Below are positions 1 to 8,100 of a stretch of 18,034 nt of DNA, in pieces. The notes beneath the pieces were generated by a model. That model saw nothing but the letters and a program-made list of their open reading frames with translations. It was not told the DNA's origin and searched no databases. A program made the position numbers and the translations under genes. Origin of the DNA: Alphaproteobacteria bacterium (lineage in GTDB: Bacteria > Pseudomonadota > Alphaproteobacteria > RF32 > CAG-239); assembly GCA_017477035.1 (NCBI GenBank), contig JAFUXW010000151.1, forward strand, positions 1-18,034, given 5' to 3'. Position 1 is the stretch's first letter, and every line of letters starts with the position of its first letter.

Positions 1-3000
1 AACGGGTAAGGGAAGTTATGCGTATGCCGAGAATGAAAAGAAGACGACGCACTTTGCGTATGATGACGGTTCGGAAGGTTATTTGAACGGAACTCAAAGC
101 AAAGTAAAATACTTTAATGTAACGGATTGCGGCGTTTATGCGTATACTAGCGCTCCTGCGGCAACGTGTTATTCATCAAACAGCGAAGTTCAGAAGAAGG
201 GTGGAGTTGACAGTAATTTGACCTGTTGGAATATAACTGGCAAAGGAACTTACGCATATAATGAAAGCGAAAGAATCCTTAATTACTTTAGCTACGATGC
301 ATGCACATCAGCTTATTTGAACGGCACGAACAATCAGAAAATATTCTATACAATGAAAGGCTGTATGCAATACGCGTATGAGAATGAGCCGAATGGCAAG
401 TATTTTGCGAAAGCGTCGCAAGAGCAATACAGTGCAGGTTCATCGACTAAAAAGATCTGTTGGAACATAACAGGCAAAGGCGCGTATGCGTATGCAGAAA
501 ACGAAAAGCTAACAAGTTATTTTGCATACGATAGCGGTTCGGAAGGCTATTTGAACGGCACACAAAGCAAAGTAAAATACTTCAATGTAACCGACTGTGC
601 GAACGGAGCTTCGACAGTAACGCAAAATGTAAGTATCTTTGTTGTCGGTAATAATACACAAAGTAAGGGTGGAGTTGCCAGCAATTTGACTTGTTATCGA
701 GCAACTGGCTGTAACGCCACAAATTACTATCAGGATAGCAAGTGGAATACGTCATACTTCACGAATTCTGATGATGAAGCGAGCGGCATCCATTGTTATA
801 AGGCGACGGGTTGTGCATCACCGGCAATCAAGACAGCCGATAAAGATACGACACACTTTGCGTATGATAACGGAGCAACCAGCGGAACGGTATCTTGCGT
901 GAAGGCGAATGGTTGTGCAAGCAATGCGGTTAAGACAAAGAATACCGACTACTTCACCTATGATAGCGGCGTAACCAGCAATGGTCACACCTGTTATAAG
1001 GTTGAAGGTTGTGTATCTACGGCGGTATTGGCAAACGGCAAGAATACAACATACTTGACGTATGATAACGGTGCAACCAGTGGCGGTAAAACTTGTTACA
1101 AAGCAAATGGTTGTGTAAGCAGTGCGGTATTAGCTGCCAATAAAGATACAACACACTTTACGTATGATAACGGCACTACACAAAACGGCTACAATTGCGT
1201 GAAGGCGAACGGTTGTGCGAGCAATGCGGTTAAGACAAAGAATACCGACTACTTCACCTACGATAGCGGCGTAACCAGCAATGGTCACACCTGTTATAAG
1301 GTTGAAGGTTGTGTATCTACGGCGGTATTGGCAAACGGCAAGAATACGACATACTTGACGTATGATAACGGTGCAACCAGTGGAACAACTACATGCTACA
1401 AAGCAAATGGTTGTGTAAATGGTGCGGTATTAGCTGCCAATAAAGATACAACACACTTTACGTATGATAACGGAGCAAGCCAAAATGGCTATACTTGCGT
1501 AAAGGCGAATGGTTGTAGCAGTAAGTCTACCTCATCGAAAGATACGACAACGTATGTATATGATACAGGGGCAACCAGCAACGGTTATACTTGTTACAAA
1601 GCAAACAGTTGTAACAAGGGTTATAGCCAAGCAACGGCAAGCAATGCGTATGGCTTCAGCTGCACGAAGTGCGGAAAGGGAAGCTACAACGCAACGGCAG
1701 GATCATCGACTTGCACGCAGTGTTCTGCAGGTACGGCATCTAACGTAGAGGGAGCAACAGAGGCGTCGACATGTACGACATGCCAAGCTGGAACGTATGC
1801 TGCTCAAGGTTCAGCCACATGTTCAAATTGCTCTGCAGGATATTACTCCGGAGAGAAATCCGGCAGTTGTTCTAAGTGCGGAAAGGGAACCTATTCTCTG
1901 GCTGGCTCAGCAACCTGCTCGAACTGTGCGGCAGGAACAGCATCTAATGTAGAAGGAGCCACCTCGGCAGATACGTGTAAGACTTGCATAGCCGGAACGT
2001 ATGCGGTCAAAGGTTCTGCAACCTGCAGTAATTGTCCGACCGGACAATACTCGACAGCCGGAGCCGGAAGCTGTACCAAGTGCTTAGCCGGAAATTACAA
2101 TGATGTTACGGGAGCAGGTGTATGTAAAGTATGTCCAACAGGTTCTTATTCATCAGAAGGTTCTGCAACATGCACACAATGCACAGCCGGAACATACAAT
2201 GATAAGACCGGACAAAGTTCATCATCAGCTTGTAAGAGTTGTTCAGCCGGATATTATTCAGCGGCAGGAGCAGACCACTGTATTAAGTGTGTAGCAGGAA
2301 GATATTCATCGGCAGGAGCCGGAGAATGCTCTACATGTCCGGCCGGAACGTATTCTACGGAAGGTTCTGCAAGTTGTCAGAAGTGTGCAGCCGGAACATA
2401 TTCTTCCGCTAAGTCAGGCAGTTGCTCTACCTGTGAAGCAGATACATATTCATCGGAAGGAGCGGCAAGCTGTACTGCTTGCGGCACGGATAAGTGGTCT
2501 AACGCAGGAGCAAGTTCATGTACGTCATGCACGACCACTTATGCTGAAAGCGATTTGTGGTATGTATCGACCAAGAAACCGAGCGGATGCTACATCAGAG
2601 CCGGCGGAACGGATAGCGTAATCTGCGGCGGCAAGACTTATTATAAATATAAGTTAGTTGCCAGTGGTTGCGTAACAGCAAGCAATCGTACAAGTTGCTA
2701 CAAATATACGGCTGTTACAGGAGCAGATGGTGTGACTTATTACTATAATCCTCAGATTATGGCAACCGGTGCTACGACAAAGAAACCGGCAGTAACGAAT
2801 AGTGACTGTCATACGTTCAGTAGTGGTAATCCATCGGCGAATAATGGAACGAGCACGACTTGCTACTGGAACGACGTAAATGTTACTTCCAGCAAGCCTT
2901 CTACAAGCAAGACGGAAAGCAATGCAGATTCCGATACTTGTACAGACAGCACGTCTTGCACTTACACAGCTGATTGTACGGACAGCACAAGCTGCACATA

Positions 3001-4654
3001 CACGTCAGATTGTAACTGTAATGGAAGCAAGACTTACAGCGGAACCAAGTATAGAGCAGGAAAGAAGACTTACACCGGAACCAAGTATAGAAGCGGAACT
3101 AAGTATAGAAACGTTAACTATACCCGTGATCCGCAGTGTAAGAGCGATGGTACAGGTTGGACCGAACCGGCGTGGACTATTTCCAGCTATGGCGGCTGGG
3201 GTGGTTGTAACGGCTCCGGTAACTACGGAGATTGCATAGACGGCTCATTTGGCAGCTGTGTAAGCTCAGCTAGTTACGGAGACTGTAAAGATGGTAGCTG
3301 GGGAACTTGCTCAAGCAATGGCTGCGGCAGCAATCAATACTGCGATAATAAGACTTGCACGAACTGTCCGAGCTACACTGCATACAATGCCAGCACCTGC
3401 TATACTACCAAAAATGGTAGTCCGGATGTATGCAATAACCAGAACTACAAGTACACCTGCACCAGCTCGCAAACCTGTTGTAGCGGTACCTGTAAGAACA
3501 ATACCGGAAGTTGTACTGCTACATCGCAAGCATGCACACCTACGGGCACAACATGTTCGGGAACTCAGAGCAGAACTGCATCTTATACAGCATGTGGCGG
3601 ATGTAGTTATGGTACTTGGGGAACGTGTAACTACACTGCACCGACTTGTCCTTCCGGAACATACGACAGCAATACTGACAGCTGCTACACTTATACCTAT
3701 CACTCGACGTTGTGTAACGGTACTAAGTGTTATACCAGAGCTGCCAAGTCTTGCAGTGATTTAGGATATTCTGCTTGCACGGCAACATCTTGTTCGAGCA
3801 GCAATACTTCTACATACAAGACTTGCAGCACAAAAACGGTTTGCAATATGAGTTGTCCGGTTACCAGTTCGCACAACTGTAATTGTACGACAACAAGTGC
3901 AGCAACAACTGTTTACTACGATACCAGCACAACTCCGAATAGAAATAATTGTACGGCAGGTTACAATGATCCTGGTACATGTGGATATGATGACAGTTGT
4001 ACGAGTTGTGCCGACGGTACTTCTTGGAGAAGTTGGGATGGTGTATACTGTAAAGATTGCAGCACTTCGACCTATCCGTTGAGAAGTTGTCCGGCTAGTG
4101 GCAGTTGCTCAAGCTGTAGGGATGGTACAAATGCCAATACTTACCACTACAAACTCGACAGTTGTAATGGCAATTATATCAAGAGCGGTAATACCTGCGT
4201 AGAAGACGACTCATGCACGCCAAGTTATTATGATGCTGCTTCTTATAGGTACTGTAGAATTACTGATGACGGTCCGACATCAGGCTCATGTACTCTGGGT
4301 AACCGAAATTACTATAGTGGAAGTCAGTCTGGATATAAGGTATATCCAACATCGGTAAAATCCGGTAATTTATCTGGTATAGGATATGTCATAATGTTTC
4401 AAGCAGAAAAGTGGTGGAGTGCCCAAAGTTTATGTAGTGCTGTCGGTGGAAGCCTGTTGACCAAGGCACAAGCACAAAATAATGCAGATTCACTGAAAAA
4501 CTTTATAGGTCAGTCGTATGACGCAGTGTGGTTACCCGATTCATATATTTCGGGTTTGGGTGATAAAACTTGTGAGGCTGCTGTATTCACCTATCAAGGA
4601 AAAATAGGCCGTAAAAATCGTAGTGATGACGCAATGATTTTATGTGTAATGTAG
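1..4654 (+). CDS. Giant cysteine-rich repeat protein, probable surface/secreted adhesin (5' end outside window)
   Basis: The reading frame is already open at base 2 with no stop before the edge, so the start lies upstream; the first in-frame start-like codon (TTG at 83) is internal to a repeat. At least 1550 residues are seen. In order: (1) about bases 2-760, loose repeats with GKGxYAY and LNGTQSKVKYFNVTDC, the latter appearing twice; (2) about 760-1660, 32-34-residue repeats of the form CYKxxGCxxxAV...TTHFTYDNG; (3) about 1660-2545, 18 CxxC motifs spaced mostly 16-17 residues with AGTYS..GSATC, like GCC2/GCC3 (ephrin-receptor-like) modules; (4) about 2545-4330, low-complexity Cys/Ser/Thr/Tyr sequence including a basic TYxGTKYR patch; (5) about 4330-4651, a non-repetitive end with WWSAQSLCSAVGGSL, AVWLPDS and DDAMILCVM, resembling a C-type-lectin-like fold. 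The dense cysteines imply oxidative folding outside the cytoplasm. Export and an adhesin/antigen role are inferred; no signal peptide is visible because the start is missing. Confidence 0.85.
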   Translation, partial: TGKGSYAYAENEKKTTHFAYDDGSEGYLNGTQSKVKYFNVTDCGVYAYTSAPAATCYSSNSEVQKKGGVDSNLTCWNITGKGTYAYNESERILNYFSYDACTSAYLNGTNNQKIFYTMKGCMQYAYENEPNGKYFAKASQEQYSAGSSTKKICWNITGKGAYAYAENEKLTSYFAYDSGSEGYLNGTQSKVKYFNVTDCANGASTVTQNVSIFVVGNNTQSKGGVASNLTCYRATGCNATNYYQDSKWNTSYFTNSDDEASGIHCYKATGCASPAIKTADKDTTHFAYDNGATSGTVSCVKANGCASNAVKTKNTDYFTYDSGVTSNGHTCYKVEGCVSTAVLANGKNTTYLTYDNGATSGGKTCYKANGCVSSAVLAANKDTTHFTYDNGTTQNGYNCVKANGCASNAVKTKNTDYFTYDSGVTSNGHTCYKVEGCVSTAVLANGKNTTYLTYDNGATSGTTTCYKANGCVNGAVLAANKDTTHFTYDNGASQNGYTCVKANGCSSKSTSSKDTTTYVYDTGATSNGYTCYKANSCNKGYSQATASNAYGFSCTKCGKGSYNATAGSSTCTQCSAGTASNVEGATEASTCTTCQAGTYAAQGSATCSNCSAGYYSGEKSGSCSKCGKGTYSLAGSATCSNCAAGTASNVEGATSADTCKTCIAGTYAVKGSATCSNCPTGQYSTAGAGSCTKCLAGNYNDVTGAGVCKVCPTGSYSSEGSATCTQCTAGTYNDKTGQSSSSACKSCSAGYYSAAGADHCIKCVAGRYSSAGAGECSTCPAGTYSTEGSASCQKCAAGTYSSAKSGSCSTCEADTYSSEGAASCTACGTDKWSNAGASSCTSCTTTYAESDLWYVSTKKPSGCYIRAGGTDSVICGGKTYYKYKLVASGCVTASNRTSCYKYTAVTGADGVTYYYNPQIMATGATTKKPAVTNSDCHTFSSGNPSANNGTSTTCYWNDVNVTSSKPSTSKTESNADSDTCTDSTSCTYTADCTDSTSCTYTSDCNCNGSKTYSGTKYRAGKKTYTGTKYRSGTKYRNVNYTRDPQCKSDGTGWTEPAWTISSYGGWGGCNGSGNYGDCIDGSFGSCVSSASYGDCKDGSWGTCSSNGCGSNQYCDNKTCTNCPSYTAYNASTCYTTKNGSPDVCNNQNYKYTCTSSQTCCSGTCKNNTGSCTATSQACTPTGTTCSGTQSRTASYTACGGCSYGTWGTCNYTAPTCPSGTYDSNTDSCYTYTYHSTLCNGTKCYTRAAKSCSDLGYSACTATSCSSSNTSTYKTCSTKTVCNMSCPVTSSHNCNCTTTSAATTVYYDTSTTPNRNNCTAGYNDPGTCGYDDSCTSCADGTSWRSWDGVYCKDCSTSTYPLRSCPASGSCSSCRDGTNANTYHYKLDSCNGNYIKSGNTCVEDDSCTPSYYDAASYRYCRITDDGPTSGSCTLGNRNYYSGSQSGYKVYPTSVKSGNLSGIGYVIMFQAEKWWSAQSLCSAVGGSLLTKAQAQNNADSLKNFIGQSYDAVWLPDSYISGLGDKTCEAAVFTYQGKIGRKNRSDDAMILCVM
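901..1500 (+). repeat. Tandem 300-bp duplication inside the Cys-rich gene
   Basis: Bases 901-1200 and 1201-1500 align without gaps with 23 mismatches by eye (about 92% identity). Each 300-bp unit encodes exactly 100 residues, made of three sub-repeats (32+34+34) with the CxKxxGC signature, so the reading frame is kept. The first 180 bp differ at only 4 positions, while the last 120 bp carry the other 19. Confidence 0.95.
1660..2545 (+). repeat. CxxC (GCC2/GCC3-like) repeat array
   Basis: The coding repeat carries 18 CxxC motifs (CTKC, CTQC, CTTC, CSNC and so on), mostly 16-17 residues apart, with the linker pattern AGTYSxxGSATC. A higher-order period is visible: the block with AGTASNVEGAT recurs 204 bp (68 residues, four units) later, near 1741 and 1945. 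The similarity to the GCC2/GCC3 family (Pfam Ephrin_rec_like) is by pattern only. Confidence 0.85.
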
Positions 4655-4675
4655 TAAAAGAGTTTTATTAATGGA

Positions 4676-4771
4676 GAGCTCGGAGCTGTGAGGAATAGGA
4701 ACCTTTCTCAAAAATCCTAAGTAGATTTACAATTTTACGCAAATTATTATGAAAAAAACAGCTCCGAACTC
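4676..4771. repeat. Long inverted repeat (14-nt arms, 68-nt spacer)
   Basis: The left arm GAGCTCGGAGCTGT (4676-4689) and right arm ACAGCTCCGAACTC (4758-4771) are reverse complements with one mismatch. They lie just 3' of the Cys-rich gene. It could be a long stem in the 3' UTR or the remnant of a small inverted-repeat element; no transposase or clear target duplication is seen. Confidence 0.7.
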
Positions 4772-4852
4772 TTCGCCTTAACAACAAGAAAGGAGAAAAA
4801 CAGGAAAAGTTATATAAAACATAGTTTTTATTAGATGATTTATATACACAAT

Positions 4853-4884
4853 AAAAAGCGGGGTGGCTTTATCCCCGCTTTTTT
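4853..4884. terminator. Bidirectional Rho-independent terminator
   Basis: The stem GCGGGG (4858-4863) pairs with CCCCGC (4873-4878), extended by an A-run on the left and a T-run on the right, with a 9-nt loop. The U-tract exists on both strands, so it can end the + strand Cys-rich transcript and the - strand autotransporter transcript. Confidence 0.88.
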
Positions 4885-4937
4885 GTATATACAGTCATTG
4901 CTTTTCCGGCACGGTGTTTTTTTTTAAAGTCATCCCT

Positions 4938-4995
4938 TTTGCGGTGCGGCGCATCCGCAAATCAATGGATCTGACCTTCCAACGCGTAAGCGTTG
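4938..4995. other. Two adjacent strong hairpins, possible structured RNA
   Basis: Hairpin one (4938-4961) has TTTGCGG/CCGCAAA plus TGC/GCA across one bulged base. Hairpin two (4980-4995) is CAACGC-GTAA-GCGTTG with a four-base loop. Neither has its own U-tract. On the minus strand they sit between the autotransporter stop and the 4853-4884 terminator, so they may form part of its 3' UTR or a small RNA. Confidence 0.4.
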
Positions 4996-5145
4996 CTTCT
5001 TTATTATTTAATCAGAGGATAACTTTATTGTTATTTACAGAATCAACCTCTTGACCTTACTCTCGTTAGAAGAAGTGACGTTTATTGCTCTTTTTCATAA
5101 CAGTCTTACGATAGACAATCTTTCATATTATAAACCGATAAATCA

Positions 5146-8100
5146 TCAAAAACTATATCCTAAATTGAACAAGTAATAAATATTTTTCTTTTGTTCAAGA
5201 GGAAGATTTACCGAAGCTTCTATCGAAAATTGTTTATAATCATAGATTGTCTTAAAATTAATTAATCCAAAATTACGTTGAAAACGATTGCTCACGATAT
5301 CATAATAGTCGGACATATTATTGATAGTTGCATCTGAACGATATTTATCACCTAATTCATGGAAATACTTTCCTCCGGTTATTAATGATAAAGAGCTGTG
5401 ATTATTAAGAGCAAATTTCTTTTTAATGTCCATGCCTAAGGATACTAAAGAAGATAAGGTATTTTTGCTCTTTATTTTCAAACCGTCATTGCTTTCTTTT
5501 ATGTCATCGTTGTATAGTCCGGTAAAATTAAAACCGGCATTAGGCTCAATGGAAAGGTACCCTATATCTATATTTTGACGCAAGTTTGAATCAAATCCGT
5601 AATAAAATTCTTTGGTGTTTGCTTTATAAATGTTGTTTACGGCGTTACGTCGATAATGACCGCGGGCAAAACCGGCTTTAGGTTTAAACAGTGCTGAAAC
5701 GTTATTATTATTGAAAATAACCGGAATGCCAATCTCAAGCATATTATTATAACGAGTAGAATCATCATCATAATCACTTTCCATGCGAGTGGCACTCAGA
5801 GAGAAACCAGCACGGAGATTGGTTGTTAGACGTTTATCTGTATAGCCATACACTGAAATAATATCATCTTTATATCCGCTGACTTCATGTTTGCCGTCAA
5901 CATCATTTCTGTAAGCCATAACACTTACTTTATGACGGATGTTTTCGTTCAAATCAGTCAACAAATCTTCATTGAGTTCGTTGTTTACGATTCTCTCGGC
6001 ATCAAAACTTTGCTTTGTTATATTCGGTATAATGTTAAATCCGAGGTCTGTTTTTGTATAATTGCTTATTTGTGAACCACTTGTTGAAAATGCAGAGGCC
6101 GTAATTAAATTTTCTTGTTTAAGCGAGGATGAATCATTACTGAAAGTTATAGTTTTATACTTATTTTCAGATGAAAGAAGTAAGGAACTGACGCTTGATG
6201 TGGAAGCATTGATACTTTCATATACAACCTCACCATTTATACAATGCGGTTCACACGTTCCGCTATATTTAACTTGGGCGCTTCCCGCTTCTATGGTAGT
6301 GTTATCGGTATAAGTTATTTTTTTAACCGTGCCCTCTTGTTCCTCTTTTTTATTTAATTCATAGTTTTTAACAACATAAATTTCATACCCTGAATCAACG
6401 GAAATATTACCGTTATTTATGATTTTTACTTCTTTTTCAACGGAAGAAACAATAACATGAATTCCATTACCATTGCTCGTTATTGTAATATCTCCGCTGT
6501 TTGTTATGTTTTCAGGATCAGTTGCATAAATTCCATTTCCGTTTGTGGCATGTATATTGCCGATATTAGTCGCTTTTCTTACACCACTGACGGCATTAAA
6601 ATTAGTTGATAAAATAGTGCAATCTTTTTCGTTTATAAATTCTATATTATTTCCTCCAACGGCAATACCATTTACAATGTCTATATTTCCCCTATTTTTA
6701 ACTAACGCACTTTTAGAGTATATACCATAACCGGAATCTTCCGCCGATGAATATATTTTTATGTTTCCTTTGTTTACAATTTCTCCTTGCGGAACATAAG
6801 AAGTATCTTCAGTTTCAAAATTACTGTATATACCAAAACTGTTTGAAACAGGTTTTTCTTGTGTTCCTATATTTATAGAAGCGTCTTCGTAGTTCGTTAC
6901 ATATATGTCATTTTCAACATATATACCATAAGCATTATCTCCATATACATTCACTTTGTTTCTGTTCGATACATAGTTTGCTTTGTCATCACTGTTATCT
7001 GGAGCTGTACTATATATGGCAATTCCCTTTTCTTTTGTGTAAAGATTTATATTTCCGCTATTTGTTATATTATGCCAAGAGTTACCATCAGCATAAATTC
7101 CGTAGCTGTATTCAATAAAGTTTGTTTCAGAACCTATATTAATGTCTGAGGTATTAATAATTGTTGAGCTACCGGTATTTCCGGTTGTATAAATGCCGAT
7201 GCTGTATTCGCTGTTTATGTTTATATTACCAGTGTTTCGAATATTTGTAAAATCTTTGGAATAAATACCGAGAGAATATTCTTTATTGGTTGAAATAGTT
7301 CCGGCATTTATAACACTTGCGTTTTCTGTAGAAGAACTGGCCATTGCGGCTGAAAATATAGAATTTGTATTAATGGTTCCATTATTGGTAATATTTGCAT
7401 TACTTATAGAATTTTGACCTAAATACATACCTATAACATTTGTGGCATTATTATACGAACTGTCGTCAATGTTTATTATACCATTGTTATAAGCCTTTCC
7501 CTGAGTTTTTTCGTTGTTTTCATTTTTTTCTACATACATGGCAGCTATGAAAGAAGAACCTTTTATATTGATTGTGGAATCTTTGTCATTGTAGATTTTT
7601 TCCGTTGTTGATGAAGTTGTTGCGGAAGATTCCTCAAGAATAGTTTTTCCACTGGTACTAATAACCGAATTCCCTATAGATATTGAAAAATTACTAAAAG
7701 GATTATCTTTTGTGCCTTTTGAAGATGCCGAGCCTGATGTATTAGCATAATAGTTAATGATCTTAGAATTATGCGCTTCACTGTATGCACCGCCGAAAAC
7801 ATAAGAATCAGTGGCGCTTTCAAAAATATTAATTGTTCCTTTGTTGTAAATTGTTGTTCCGCCGGCAAAGTCATTTTGCATTGCTATGGAATCATGAGAA
7901 TAAATGTTTATGGTTACCGTATTTTCCATGGTTGCTTCTTTTGTTTTTCCATAACCATACATTGCTATGTTTTTTTGATATTGAGTGGTAGTTTCCGGTT
8001 TACCCAAGACTATTGTTCCGGTGTTTTTTAAGTTTCCGCCGTTAAAAGAGGCAACTCCAAAACTGTTGCTAGCCTGTATAGATATATTACCCGAATTAAA

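Larger units (their letters stand above)
4655..5145. other. 491-bp intergenic region between convergent genes
   Basis: No credible gene is visible. The region lies between the converging 3' ends of the Cys-rich gene and the autotransporter. It contains a 14-bp inverted repeat with a 68-nt spacer (4676-4771), a bidirectional intrinsic terminator (4853-4884), and two strong hairpins (4938-4961 and 4980-4995). A purine-rich stretch with AAAGGAG near 4789 looks like a ribosome binding site but has no start codon at a usable distance. Confidence 0.6.

Noticed and set aside
901..1500. CRISPR-like array
   Set aside because: The repeats are in-frame coding repeats with conserved protein motifs and no unique spacers of uniform length.
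3311..3703. Open frame of 130 codons antisense to the Cys-rich gene, and other long out-of-frame ORFs in 1509-4082
   Set aside because: They are shadows caused by the repetitive, stop-poor composition of the real gene; no ribosome binding sites and low-complexity products.
4749..4781. Ten-codon reading frame (MKKTAPNSSP) within the right arm of the inverted repeat
   Set aside because: No ribosome binding site and too short to support; no regulated gene follows.
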